Shown here: positions 45,431 through 57,165 of the stretch, in pieces | Position numbering within the stretch: position 1 is the first letter of the stretch | How the letters are laid out: every line of letters starts with the position of its first letter | NCBI RefSeq assembly: GCF_000485595.1 | Contig: NW_014577081.1 | Span: forward strand, 354,318-413,612 | DNA: 59,295 nucleotides | Origin: Priapulus caudatus | Taxonomy: Eukaryota; Priapulida; Priapulimorpha; Priapulimorphida; Priapulidae | Direction: 5' to 3' | Notes under the pieces: generated by a model | The model's database searches: none | Seen by the model: the letters and a program-made list of their open reading frames with translations, nothing else | Told to the model about the DNA's origin: nothing | Program-made: the position numbers and the translations under genes

Positions 45431-45730
45431 GTGCGTCTACTTCAATCTTAACTTTCCTCGAATCGGGGAGCGAGATTAGCTGTGCACCCGCTGCTAACAG
45501 TATTCTCATTGGAACGATCGTATTTTTGTTTGTTTTTGTTTATCTCTTCAAAGTTAGGCGTTTGGTTGCCGTCGTGGTTCATTTTGGGATGTCATTGTGA
45601 GGATGTTTGAATGAACAGTGTTAAATGTCGCAACACGTGGCTTTGACTTCACTTGTTCACATTGCTTCATATATTCGCCTGTGCATCGAGTATTCCAAAG
45701 TGTAACTCGACCGTGTACTGCATCTTCCAG
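45431..45730 (+). other. Intron e16-e17
   Basis: 300 bp, GTGCGT to CATCTTCCAG. AT-rich, no feature. Confidence 0.9.
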
Positions 45731-45826
45731 ATGGGACCTGAGCCTCGCTCTCGCGGTGGCTCCATTGATAACGTTAGAACTGGGCAGATCCTGTGGCTGA
45801 GAGGCCTGACCAGACTACAGACACAG
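45731..45826 (+). CDS. ATP2B: PMCA exon e17: first half of calmodulin-binding region
   Basis: A 96-bp exon, phase 0 both ends, between ATCTTCCAG and GTAGGT. It encodes MGPEPRSRGGSIDNVRTGQI, then LWLRGLTRLQTQ. GQILWFRGLNRIQTQ is the N-terminal half of the PMCA calmodulin-binding and autoinhibitory helix. Splicing after TQ allows either LRVVRAFR (e18a) or IRVVNAFR (e18b) to finish the helix. In mammals the switch (site C) lies slightly further downstream. Confidence 0.95.
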
Positions 45827-46794
45827 GTAGGTGGCGCCATCTATACGGATATCTCATTGGGCAAGAGTGGGCTGTTGTCCCTGTTAGCAAACATACGACA
45901 AAGCGATTTTTCCACGGACAAGGTTGTAGGGTTAGACTGGTTACCTATCCTACTAAGTTCATGCCTATGCGATGACATTCAACATGTAAAGAAAATGATG
46001 AATTAGCATAAGGTGTATGGGATAAAACCATCCAATGGTTGTTGCTCAATCCAAGTTCCATTTCTGTCAAGCTAGTTGTTCTTAGAATGTTGCCAAATCC
46101 AATGCCATTGCCATCTTCAAAATCAACGGAGGCGAATGAAATCAGCTCTGCAGTGATGCTACGCACACCTTGCCCATTGAGATTGTTTCTTGTTTCTCAT
46201 TCTGACGCATTGCTTTCATATGTGACAAATTTCACGACATGTCGCAGCAACAAGCAGCTCACATTTCCTGCACAGAGCAGCACTAGCAAAGCATCAGCAG
46301 TCAGAAGTAGACAGTAGTAGTTTTTTTCAAGCAGGATAAGCTCAATGTAACTTGAACCTATCCATTTTTAAGGAGAACAAACATTGTTGAATTACTAGTT
46401 TGAATTACTTGCAGCTGAGGAAAAGTGCACAGGGAAAGTATTTATGAGTGAAATCTGTTTAGACCCTTTTCAAAATATAATTACAGTATCAATATGATGC
46501 ACATTGAATATATTTTACACATTGTGTACATTGTTCCTGTTGTCGTACACACGTGTATTCTATGGTTATACACAACACACTACACGAATACATACACGTG
46601 TGGATTGAAGTAGCAAGTTAGCACCATTCAACTCACTACTAACACAACTCATTCATTAAACTCGTTTCTTTCTGCACCATGATATTCACCTAACTTCCAT
46701 TATCAAATCTAGAGTCCGGTTCTTAACACCATAATTCTGCATTCCTGCGTAACTACATTATGTCTTGTGTTTCTATGTGTCATTCTGCTTCGTT

Positions 46795-46805
46795 GTGTGT
46801 GTGTG

Positions 46806-46849
<44 letters not shown>

Positions 46850-46852
46850 TGT
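46795..46852. repeat. GT/GCGT microsatellite
   Basis: GT units pass into GCGT units. Confidence 0.95.
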
Positions 46853-46971
46853 GTGTGTACGGCCGGTTACGTGTGAACTTTGTCAACATTTTTTTTTTCA
46901 GGTTTTTGTGTCTTGTAATACAATCTATCGGTAGTCTCTACACATGTTTTCTGTCCTTGTTTCATTTAAAT

Positions 46972-47105
46972 CTCCTCCTCTCTCCCTCTCTCTCGTTTTC
47001 TTTCTCTCTCGCTCGCTCTCTGACCGTCGCTCTCTCTCTCTCTTTCTCTTTCTCTCTCTGTATTTCTCTGTCATTCTCTCTCTCTTTCTCGTACTCTCTC
47101 ACAAT
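46972..47105. repeat. CT-rich tract
   Basis: Pyrimidine-rich TCTC and TTTCTC sequence. The Ser/Leu-rich open frames over it are compositional. Confidence 0.9.
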
Positions 47106-47799
47106 CTGTCGTTTCTATTTATTGCTTATCGGTATGGAGAACATAGTACCGCTATTTGCTTCATTGTTTACTCATATACTTCTACTTGCTGCAGTTATCT
47201 CTCTTGACGTTTGTCGTTACTAATACAAACCTTTTTTATTATCAAAAGTGTGTACAAACATAACCATTCGGGTTGCAACTACTTAAGAAGTCTCTGGGCG
47301 TACATCTGTTGAGTGTTTTTGAATTGTTACTGCCCAACAATGTTTATCTCATCTGCTCTGATTTATCTACCTGCTGTGACCTTAATAGAAACTAGATTTA
47401 TATCTGTGAGCATTCATAAACACCTTTGTATAGAATGTTAACTTGTCCGTTGTCTGGGCAGTGGTGTGTTAAACAAAGAGATTAGCCAGCCGTCACTGTT
47501 ATTAAAGAATAAGAGGGCCAGCCTTGCATTTCGTATACGAATGTTAGGCTTATACCGATGCAGCGCAAAATGGGGTTTAAGTAAGCGAACAATTGTACAT
47601 TGCAGCGCGTTTACGTCGGCTGATGTTTGGTTGTCTCATTTACACAGTGTTGCCAGTACCGATATCAGAAGTCCCTTTCAACACTCTGCTTCTTTGTGCA
47701 ATAACCGTGATTGTCCATGATTTATTTTGGTGGTGTAAAATGGGCGGTTATGTTGCTTTGCTGCTGTACAGCTATTGTAGTGCTGTAGCTTCATGTATC

Positions 47800-47873
47800 G
47801 CTATCTATCAATCTATCTATCTATGTGTGTATGTATTTATCTATCTATGTGCATATCTATCTATCTATGTGCA

Positions 47874-47932
<59 letters not shown>

Positions 47933-47933
47933 T

Positions 47934-47964
<31 letters not shown>

Positions 47965-48032
47965 GTGTGTATGTGTGTATCTATCTATGTGCATATCTAT
48001 CGATCTATCTATCTATCTATCTATCTAACCAA
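47800..48032. repeat. (CTAT)n tetranucleotide array
   Basis: Long CTAT/CTATCTAT runs with GTGTGTATGT and GTGCATAT interruptions. The repeating Ile-Tyr-Leu-Ser frames are artefacts. Confidence 0.95.
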
Positions 48033-48329
48033 CTAACTACATACATGCATACATATAAGAATAGCCGTTCGTGTATGTTAAATTGTTTATTTGTGATATT
48101 TATTGCTCGTTTTATTGAAACATGTTTTGTGTACTATTCATGAATGCATGTTTATATCTAGGTTTATCGATCTAATCCTAATAGCGTTTCATTTCGTAGC
48201 ATATTACGCAAGTATGAGAGTGAGGTTGTGCATATGTTTGTTGCGTAATACCGTTGAACCCCATTTTTAATTTAATTAGGCCAACTGCATTCAATTTTCC
48301 TGCATGCACCCGTGCGCGTATGTATCGCG

Positions 48330-48485
48330 TGTGTGCTGTGTGTGTGTGTGTGTGTGTGTGCGTGTGCGTGTGCGTGTGCGTGTGCGTGTGCGTGTGCGTG
48401 TGCGTGTGCGTGTGCGTGTGTGTGTGTGTGCGTGCGTGCGTCTGTCTGCGAGTGCGCGCATGCGTGTGTGTGTGTATGTGCGTGT

Positions 48486-48524
<39 letters not shown>

Positions 48525-48725
48525 CGTGCGTGTGTGAGTGTGCGTGCGTGCGTGCGTGCGTACGTGTGTCTGTCTGCGAGTTGCCGCATGGCGTGTGTGG
48601 TGTGTGGCATGTGTGTGTGGTGTGTGGTGTGTTGTGGTGTGCTGGTGGTTTGTGCTGTGTGTGTGTGTGTTGTTGGGTGTGTGTGGGTGTGTGGCTGTGT
48701 GTGTCGTGTTGTGTGTGTTTGCGTG
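48330..48725. repeat. GT, GTGCGT and GCGT microsatellites
   Basis: GT, then GTGCGT, then mixed GCGT/GT blocks. Val-Cys and Ala-Cys frames over it are artefacts. Confidence 0.95.
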
Positions 48726-48879
48726 AGCAACTATGCGACTTGTGGCGCGATGCGTCTGTTGTAAAGTGCGCGTGCCAGTGGGTGTCTTGGGATATAGGGT
48801 GGTACGCGTCAGTGGTGCTAGTGAAGTGTTTTGGAGTATTAGGTGTGTACGTGCGTGGTGCAGGTATGTGGTTTAGGTG

Positions 48880-51800
48880 TTACGTGCGGGTCTAGTGATG
48901 TTAGGGGTACGGTGTGTAGTGGCGTGGTGCTAGTGTGTTTGGTGTAGGTGCGAAGCGCGTGTGGCCACGTAGTTTTGGGTAAGTGCGTACCCGCGGTGCG
49001 TCTCAGTGAGTTTTGGTATAAGGTGTGACGTGCGTGTGCAGTGAATGTTGGGTGAGATTGGTACGTGCGTGGTGCTAAGGTGATGTTATGGGTGAGGTGC
49101 GACGCGCCGTGTGCTAGGAGTTTGGGTAATAGGGCGGACGCGCGTAGTGCAGGAGTGTTGGTAAGGTGCGGACGTGCGTGGTGCTTAGTGAGTGTTTTGG
49201 GTGTATGCGGACGCCGTGTGCTATGAGTGTTTGGTAGTGTGTAGATGCGTGGCTAAGTGATTGTTGGGTTAGGGGTAAACGTCGTGTGCTATCAGTGTTG
49301 GTAGTGTGTACGTGCGTGTGCTAGTGAAGTGTTTGTTGTAGGTTTGTGTAATGCGTGTGAGCTAGTGAGTGGTTGGGTGTAAGTGTGTACGTGCGGGTGC
49401 ATAGTTAGTGTTTAGGGTGTAGGTGGTGTACGTGCGTGTGCTAGGGAGATGTTTGGGAGTGCGGACGCCGCGTGTGCTATAGTGAGTGTTTGGGTGAGTG
49501 CGGACCAGCGCGTGGTGCTATAGTGAGTGTTACGTTGTAAGGTGTAACGTGCTGTGCTAGTGAGTGTTTGGTGTGAGTCGGACCGCGCGTGGTGCATAGT
49601 GAGTGTGGTTGGTGTACGTGGTGTGCTAGTCGAGTGTTGGTGTAGGTTACAGTGGCTGGTGCTAGTAGTGATTGGTGTAGGTGCGAGACGCGCGTGGTGC
49701 TAATGAGTTTGGTATGGTGTGTAACGTGCGTCGGTCGGCAGTGATGTGGGTGTAGGTCCGGAAGCGCGTGCTGCTATATTGAAGTGTTGGTGTAGGTGTG
49801 TACGTGCGGTGCTAGTGAGTGTTTGGGTTAGGTGATGTACGGCGGGGCAGTGAATGTTTGGGGTGATAGGTTGTACTCGTGGTGCTAGTGAGGTTGGTAA
49901 GCGACGTGCGTGTGCTAGTGAGTGTTCTGGTTAGTGCGTGACGTGCGTGTGCCTAGTGAGTGTTGGGTGTAGTGCGGACGCGCGTGGGCTAGTGATGTTG
50001 GGTGTACGTGGCGACGCGACGTGTGCTAATGGTGTTTGTTAGTGTGTACGTGCGGTGCTAGTGAGTGTTTGGTGTAGTGCTGTAACGTGCGTGGATGAGT
50101 AGTGTTGGTTAGGTTGTACGGCTGCGGGTGGCTAGTGATGTTGGGTAGGTGTACGTGCAGTGTGCTAGTGAGTGTTTGAGTTATACGGTCCGAGTGCGTT
50201 GGTGCAAGGGAGTGTTTGGGTAGGGCGGACGTCGTGTGCTAGTGATGTCGGTTATAGTCGCGACGCGCAGTGGTGCTAAGTTGATGTTTGGAGTGTAGTG
50301 ACGTGGCGTGGTGGCTAGTGAGTTGTGGTAGGTGTGTTACTGCGTGTGTGCTATGAGATGTTTGGGTGCTAGGTGTGAGTGCGTGGTGGCAGTGCGGTTT
50401 GGGTGTAGTGTGTACGTGCGGGTGCAGTGAGTTTTGGGTGTGGTGTGTACGTGCGTGTGCTAGTGAGTTGTTTGGGCTTATGTGTATACTGCGTGGTGCT
50501 ACGGAGTGTTTGATGTAGTGCGGACGCGAGCCGTGGTGCAGGAGTGTGTGGTGAGTGTGCTTGATATCGTGCGAGGTTAAGGATGTGTTGGGTGTAAGGT
50601 GTGTACGTGCGTGGTGCTAGTGAGTGTTGGGCGTGTAAGGTGTGTACGCGCGTGTGCAGTGAGTGTTTGGGTAAGGTGTGTTACGTGCGTGTGCTAGTGA
50701 GATGTTTGGGTAGGTGTGTACTCGTTTGTGCTAGTGAGTGTTTGGGTGAGGGCGGACAGTGCGGGTGCTAGTGAGTGTTTGTTTGTGGTGTGTACGTGCG
50801 TGGTGCTAGTGAGTTCTCTTGGTGAGGTGTGTACGTGCGGGTGCTAGGTGATGTTTGGGTGTAGTTGTGTACGCTGCGTGGTGCATGAGTGTTCTGGGTT
50901 ACGGTCGGACGCGCGGGTGCTATAGACTGAGTGTATTGGGTTAGATGTGTATATGCGTGTCAGGAGTGTCTTGGTGTAGGTGTGTACGGGCGTGGCAGTG
51001 AGGTTTGGGTGTAAGGTGTGTACCGCGCCGTGTGCCTAGAGTGTTTGGCTTAGGTTGTACGTGCGTGGTGCTAGGAGATGTTCTGGGTGTAGGGCGTGAC
51101 GCGCCTGTCTATGTGGTGTTTGGTGTATGGTCGGACGTGCGTGATGCTAGTGATGTTGGGTAAGGTGGTACGTGCGTGGTGCCTAGTTGAGTGTTTGGTC
51201 GTGTAGTGTGTAGCCGCGGTGCTAGTGAGTTGGATGTGTGTACGTGCGTGGGATCGCTAGTGAGTGTTTGGGTGAGGTTGTCCGTGCTGGGCTAGTGAGT
51301 GTTGGCGGTAAGGTGTGAACGATGCTGGTGCAGTGATGTTTGGTTAGTGCGGACCAGCGTGGTGCTAGTATTTTGGGTGAGTTTGTACGTGCGTGTGCTG
51401 TAGTGAGTGTTGGGTGTAGTTGACGCGCGGTGCTATGAGTTTTGGCGTGTAGTGTGTACTGCTGGTGCTAGTGAGTGTTTGGGTATAGGTGCGGACGCCG
51501 CAGTGTGTCTAGTGAGTGTTGGGTATTGTGCGAACGCGCGTGGTGCTATAGGGATGTTGGGCTGTAGTGTGTTACTGTGCTGTGCTAGTGAGTGTTGGCC
51601 AGAAAAAAAAAAAAAAAAATAAAAAAAATATAGTGCGGACGCCGTGGTGCTATACGTGAGTGTTTGGGTTGGTGTGGTACTGCGTGTGCTAGTGAGTGTT
51701 TGGGTCAAGGTGCGGACGCGACGTGTGCCTAGAGAGTGTTTAGTATAGGTGTTACCGCTGCGTGGTTGCTAGTGAGGTTTCGGGTGTAGGTGTGTACCGT

Positions 51801-53330
51801 GCGTGCTGGCAGTGAGTGTTTGGGTGTAGTGGCTGCCGGCGCGTGTGCTTATAGTAATGGGCGTGTAGGTGTGTAACGTGCGTGGGCTAAGTGATGTTTT
51901 GGGGTGTAAGCGTTGTTAACCGTGCGTGGGCTGTGAGTGTTGGGTGATGGTGTTACCGCGCGTGGTGCTAGTGAGTGTGGTAAGTGCGGACGCGCGTGGG
52001 CTAGTGAGTGTTGGGTGTAGGTGTGACGGCGCGTGGTGCTAGTGGAGTGTTGGGTAAGCGGGACGCGCGCTGGTCTAGTGTGTTTGGGTGTAGTGCGGAC
52101 GCGTCGTGGGCAGATGAGCGTTAGGTGAGGTGCGGACCGCGTGGTGCACGTCGAGTGTTGGGGTAGGTGTTAAGTGCGTGGTGACTATAGTGAGGTTTGG
52201 GTGTAGTGTGACGTGCGTGGTGCTAGTGAGCGTATGGGTGTAGGTGTTACGCTGCGTGTGCTAGTGAGTTTGGGTTAAGTGTGTACTGCGTGTGCTAGTT
52301 GAGTGTTTGGGTTAGTTGAGTGAACCGCGCGTGTGCAGTGATTGTTTGGGTGTAGGTGCGAGACGCGCGGGTGCTAGTGATGCTTGCGTTAGTGTGTAAC
52401 GCGTGTGACTCAGTATGTTGGTGAGGTGCGGACAGGCGTGTCAGCTGAAGGTTTAGGTGTAGGCGTGCGGACGCCGCAGTTGGTGCTAATGAGTGTTTGG
52501 GTGTAGGGTACAGTGCGTGGTGCTAGTAGTGCGGCGTGTAGGTGACGTGCTGTGCTAGTGAAATGTTGGGTAGGTGTGTACAGTGCGTGTGCCAGTGATG
52601 TTTGAGGTGTAAGTGTGTACAGTGCGTGTGCTAGTGATTTTGGTGTATGTGTACGGTGCGGGTGCTAGGAGGTGGAGTGAGGTGTTACGTGCGTGGTGCT
52701 AGTGATGTTTGGGTGTAGGTCGGACCGCGCGTGTGCAGTGATGTTCTGTGTAAGGTCGGACAAGCGCCGTGTGCATATAGTGTTGGGTGGATGGTACGGC
52801 TGGTGCTACGTGAGGTTGGGTGTAGGTGCGTACGCGCGTGGTGCTAGTGAGTGTTTGGGTATAGGTGTGTACGTGCGTGGTGCTAGTGAGTGTTTGGGTG
52901 TAGGTGTGTACGTGCGTGGTGCTAGTGAGTGTTTGGGTGTAGTCGGAGCGCGTGGTGCTAGTGAGTGTTGGGGTCGGTGCAGACGCGCGTGCTGCTAGTG
53001 AGTGTTTGGGTGTAGGTGTGTACGCCGTGTCTAGATGTTTGGGTTTAGGCGGACGCGGCGTGTGTCAGTCGATGTATTGGGTGTGTGTGCGACGGACGCG
53101 TGGTGCTATAAGTGAGTGTGGGTTAGGGTGTACGTGGGTGCTAGTGAGTGTTTGGGTGAGTTGTATGCTGTGTGGCTAGATGAGTGTTTGGTGTAGGGTG
53201 TACGGCGTGGTGCTATGGTCGATGGGTGAGGTGTTACTGCGTGTGACATGAGTGTTGTGTAGGTGCGGACGCGCGTGGTGCTAGTGAGTGTTTGGGTATA
53301 GGTGCGGACGCGCGTGTTTGGGTGCTCGGC
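48880..53330. repeat. 39-bp minisatellite, over 100 copies
   Basis: The unit reads GTGCTAGTGAGTGTTTGGGT followed by GTAGGTGTGTACGTGCGTG. Most copies carry one or more single-base gaps; a clean stretch (about 52830-52945) shows the underlying consensus. An A-rich insert sits at 51603-51628. The + strand is rich in G and T, and each intact unit has CTAGTGAGT. Confidence 0.95.
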
Positions 53331-54059
53331 TGGTGCATGCGTGCGGGTGCGTGCATGTGTGCGTATGTGCGTTTGTACGATAGGCATGGTAGGATATGCG
53401 TCGGTACCCTAGTTTGTGTGTTCTGCCTGCGTGCGGGTGTTTGCCTACGTAGCTGCGTACCTCATGCATGCACAGTGTGCCTGAGTGCGCCTGCGCAGTC
53501 GTCTGTTTGCGTGCCTACGTGAGCCTGGGTGGGCGCGTGTGTAGGCGTCTGCTTTTCTGCTTTCGCGCAGCTAACCAGCTATACGTGCTAAACCAGCTAT
53601 ACGTGCGTGTACGGCGTGCGTGTGCACGCGCACCTACCCGCGCGCCTGCGTGGGCGCGCGTACAGGCGGGGATATGCTGCCTCCGCATTTACCTATCTGC
53701 TGACCATCCATAGGCCGGGCGTTCGCCTGCGTACCTACCTGTCTTTATGCTCACGGGCTGTGCGTGCATCTGCCCGTCTGCTACGTGCGCGAATATGGAC
53801 CTGATCAGGCATGCGTGCACTTGCACGCGCCTCCCTGACCACCCACGGACACGTGCGCGTGCGTGCGCGTGCCCACACGCCTACCCGCCTACGCGCGCGC
53901 ATTCCCGCGTGCCCGTCCGCCAACCTACGTACGCACGTGCGTGCACGTTCCTGCATCTGTGTGCGTGCGTGCGTCCGTCGTGCCTTGGAAGCCTGTGTCC
54001 GTCATCCTCTCTCCCAACATCCAGCGCTCAGCGCTCACTCGCTGTTTCTTGCTCCGCAG
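53331..54059 (+). other. GC-rich intron end before e18a
   Basis: GCGTGCGT-like and CCTGCGTACC-like low-complexity sequence. Open frames here run into e18a but show no PMCA similarity upstream of the acceptor, so they are intron. Confidence 0.8.
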
Positions 54060-54479
54060 CTGCGCGTCGTGCGAGCATTCCGAAGCACGCTAGAGGAGGT
54101 CGAGGACGGCCGCTCCATCCACAGTCTACACTCCATGCACTCCCTGCGCTCATCCCGCTCACATCACCGCCCCCTCTCTGAGATTCAATTCATCGACGAC
54201 CCCCTGAAGTCCCCCACGGACTCGTACGAGATTCCATACACCGCGATGGCACCACGGGACAAGTACGAAATACCGTACGAGATATTACCCGATGCCGAGG
54301 TGGTCAACACGGCCGAGATGGTCCCGCTGATGGATAGCAAGCAGAATGGGTTCAGCACCAACCCGGGCTCGAACCACGACGGCGGCAATGGCTCCAACCC
54401 CGGTGTGAACAACCACGGGGCCAGCACTCTCAGCAGTCCCAATTCCATAAGTACGTCAATCCGTGAGAGTAATGTTTAA
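54060..54479 (+). CDS. ATP2B: PMCA alternative last exon e18a (139-residue tail)
   Basis: Starts at phase 0 after TTGCTCCGCAG and ends at TAA (54477-54479). It begins LRVVRAFRSTLEEVEDGRSI, completing the calmodulin-binding helix with basic residues kept. A His/Ser-rich stretch (SLHSMHSLRSSRSHH) follows, then two EIPY repeats and an Asn/Gly/Ser-rich end finishing ESNV. SNV fits the class I PDZ pattern [ST]-x-[VIL], though less classically than e18b. Polyadenylation signals lie downstream, so it can act as a terminal exon. Possible internal donors (GTACGT at 54451, GTGAGA at 54463) would splice out of frame to e18b. Tail length resembles vertebrate PMCA forms. Confidence 0.9.
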   Translation: MRVVRAFRSTLEEVEDGRSIHSLHSMHSLRSSRSHHRPLSEIQFIDDPLKSPTDSYEIPYTAMAPRDKYEIPYEILPDAEVVNTAEMVPLMDSKQNGFSTNPGSNHDGGNGSNPGVNNHGASTLSSPNSISTSIRESNV

Positions 54480-55015
54480 TCGAGGGCAATGCGGCGGTCT
54501 CTCGCTACCGGCGGACGCGCGCTACCTTCCTCCTGCCTCTGCCTCTCTCTGACTCTCTCTTTCTCTCTCTCCGTCTCTCGCTCTCTCGATCTCTCGTTTC
54601 CTCTTTCCCGGAGATGGCACAGGGCAACTGCGACAGCGATTAAAAAAACACCCGACCCTCGTGGGAACAACAGGGTACTAACACTCTATGTTGTTACGGT
54701 GTTGAATCGTGTTAACCTCGTGTGTTAGTGAATGAATGCTAACAGTAGACTTAACATAAAAGCATCCGAGGTTTTATTATAGGCTGTCTGTAGTAACACC
54801 TATGTGCTTATATAGCTAGCAGTTTCTAGTCCTGTGCGCCACCCAGGCACGCCTGTCAGCCCGCTGTGATCCACGGTGGGCTAGCCTTGGCTGTTAACTG
54901 TTGGCACTACCATGGTGCTCGTATTTCTACGGTGTTGTTTGAAAGGTGGGTGAGTATGTTGAAAAGCAGAGACAGTGAGATGGCTTATAATATCAGCGTG
55001 GCCATCTAGCTGTGC

Positions 55016-55021
55016 AATAAA
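55016..55021 (+). terminator. AATAAA polyadenylation signal candidate
   Basis: A canonical hexamer 537 bases after the e18a stop, followed within 40 bases by GT-containing sequence (ACATTGTGTACT). Confidence 0.45.
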
Positions 55022-55537
55022 ACGCTATGTACATTGTGTACTAGAGGGAAACCTTCCCATGTTTTTTAGATATATAGTTGAACCCTTAGCTGCTGTTTAT
55101 TTTGTTGACGATATCGTTGTCTGTTCATCTCTCAATACGTGCTGCAGCCAAATGATGCTGTGCAGTGACTTGTGCTGTGTGTTCTATCTCACGCTGACGC
55201 TCCGTAAATGTTCTGGAACTGTTAGGCATGCGTGTAGAACGAACTCAGCAGAGTCGCGCTCCCGTAATAGTTCTATGGAGGCGGGTCACTCCACACCAGC
55301 GTGCAGCGAGCGCGTTTAGAAAGCTGGCAATCACCGTAAACTAATAATTGCCACCCCAGAACCGATCATCACTGCCACACCTGATGCTGCAGAAGACATA
55401 GTGGTCACGTAAACTCAACTTGACTACGTTTGATTTTACGAGGTGCGCCTCCCAATACAACAACAACTGGCTGTCTAACGATGCTCGTGGTCTGAAAAGT
55501 AATACGAGTTCTTGCGTGTGAAATGTGTTGGAGGGAA

Positions 55538-55543
55538 AATAAA
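55538..55543 (+). terminator. AATAAA polyadenylation signal candidate
   Basis: A second canonical hexamer, in GGGAAAATAAAATGTGATGTG, with a downstream GT-rich stretch (ATGTGATGTG). Choice between the two sites cannot be made from sequence. Confidence 0.45.
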
Positions 55544-56436
55544 ATGTGATGTGAAAATGTTAAGTAGCCTTAGAAAAACACCATTGAGCTAGTTGTTTTA
55601 CCTGGAACAAAAATTCATGGCCGGTTGCATCTCCCCTCAGGGGCAACATCGGGCTAGTTTTTTTTATTCCTATATAACTCAGGGTAGAGATATCCTAGAT
55701 CACTAGATGTGAAGTAAGTGGTAGCAGACATTATAAAGGAAATTACTTAAAGAAACGTCGGGTTTGTTACTACTAAACGGCTTTGCGGTGGTACACAACC
55801 ATGATATGTGAGTAAGGTGGTTATGAAATTCGGCCAAATTTGAATTACCAAAGTCAGCATACAGCGAAATTTAAGGTTATGTGTCTAATGCAATCAAAAC
55901 ATCTTGCTGCTGCTGCTGTAGATGTAAGTAGATGGTACAAGGTAGCAAAGCACGGTTCGGCTGTATCGGTTATTTGTCACGGGTGGTACTCGCACCCGTT
56001 GGGCTGTCTGTGGGTATAGCGCTATGGATTCATAGGAAGGAGTATTCGTATGTGACATAAGGCTACATTTTTTAAGTATCATAATGGGATATTGGCGAGT
56101 TTTCCTGGGTGGGACGCACCCATTTTTAGTAAAGCATCATTATGTCATATTGCCGAGTTTCCCTTCTAATCAGGAAATGACTGACGGAAAACTAGACGGT
56201 GTCTATAACGTGCCGTGGATGATGGGGTGGGAACACACTATGCAGATCCACTCTCATATACCGGTCCAGGAAATTATATAAATGACCATTCACTAAGTTT
56301 TCGGCTAGATGTAGATTTCATTTTAACCAGACCACATTTGCCGGCAATATTGCGCTCTAAGGCACGATAAAGCTGAGGACCTTCCCGCCCGATCCATCTA
56401 ACACGCCAGCCAGACCTCGGTGCTTAGCAGTGACAG

Positions 56437-56450
56437 CCACCAGGGGGAGC
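56437..56450 (+). promoter_or_regulatory. CTCF-like motif CCACCAGGGGGAGC
   Basis: It matches the vertebrate CTCF core CCASYAGRKGGCRS except for A at one position. It lies 2.4 kb before e18b in the intron that separates the alternative last exons. One motif match in 59 kb is weak evidence of binding. Confidence 0.3.
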
Positions 56451-56814
56451 CACGTGCTCCGTGCGTCGTCGTCGCGGTGCGTAATGTTCGTGTTTCTCGT
56501 TAAGGTGATTGGTGGCCAGCTTTCGGAGAGACTGATCGCTGTACCTTTCAGCAGGCGACCAACTGACCAGGCCGTAAGGCTCACTGTTTCCGTACTCTTG
56601 TAAAGCTAGTCGCCGCAAGTCATGTTAGTCGTGTGTTGCTTGGCTCGCTTCATTGCTGTTGATTTCACGGTCGCAGGCGGGACTGGTGCTGTGCCGAACA
56701 CCAATAAACAGTAACCCACATGAGCCCAAACGTCAATGTATTTACGTTTGAGAATATTAAATGCGGAAGACGCATGTGGAGAGAAAAGAGCAGATGTAGA
56801 GAAAATGTATATGC

Positions 56815-57165
56815 GTATGTAAAGGAAAGGACATATATAAAACCTAAGACATATGAAAAGGAGAGGACACATATAAAACCTAAGACATATGATATGAAAA
56901 GGAGAGGGTATCTATAAAGGAGTTGACATATGTAGAGGAGAGGACATATTTAGAGGAGATGACATATGTAGAGAAGAGGACGTATGCAAAAGGGAGGGTA
57001 TATATATATATAAAGGAGAGGACATAACTATAAAGGAGAGAACATGTGTAGAGGATAGGACGTATGTAAAGGGAAGGACGAATATTGGTCGCTACAATAT
57101 AGAGGAAAGGACATATGTAAAGATGTGGACATATGTAGAGGAAAAGACACATGAGGACGTGTATA
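56815..57165. repeat. About 18-bp purine-rich tandem array
   Basis: Degenerate units of AGAGGAGAGGACATATGT type. On the minus strand they give Tyr/Ile/Cys-rich frames that are not genes. Confidence 0.9.

Larger units (their letters stand above)
45827..54059 (+). other. Intron e17-e18a, repeat-rich
   Basis: An 8.2-kb intron, GTAGGT to TTGCTCCGCAG. The parts are: an ordinary stretch to 46780; a GT microsatellite; a CT-rich tract; a CTAT array; a GT/GCGT cluster; the 39-bp minisatellite (48880-53330); and GC-rich GCGTGCGT-like sequence to the acceptor. A 73-codon minus-strand frame (45945-46166) has protein-like composition, but I recognise no family. For the e18b isoform this intron extends to 58809. 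Confidence 0.85.
54480..55560 (+). other. Putative 3' UTR of the e18a transcript
   Basis: Follows the TAA. It has a CT-rich stretch (54535-54605) and AATAAA signals at 55016 and 55538, either of which could end the transcript. No conserved open frame. Confidence 0.55.

Noticed and set aside
45945-46317. Small gene or retrogene: overlapping open frames of 73 codons (minus) and 92 codons (plus)
   Set aside because: Composition is more protein-like than the surroundings, but I recognise no family or motif and there is no promoter or splice evidence. It may be a decayed repeat fragment; a protein search would decide.
53811-54059. Upstream extension of the e18a reading frame
   Set aside because: The frame is open by chance in GC-rich repeats. 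PMCA similarity starts exactly at the acceptor (54060).
54450-54463. Internal donors in e18a joining e18b, as in vertebrate splice-site C variants
   Set aside because: Either donor enters e18b at the wrong phase and reaches TAA within a few codons. Possible but unsupported without transcripts.
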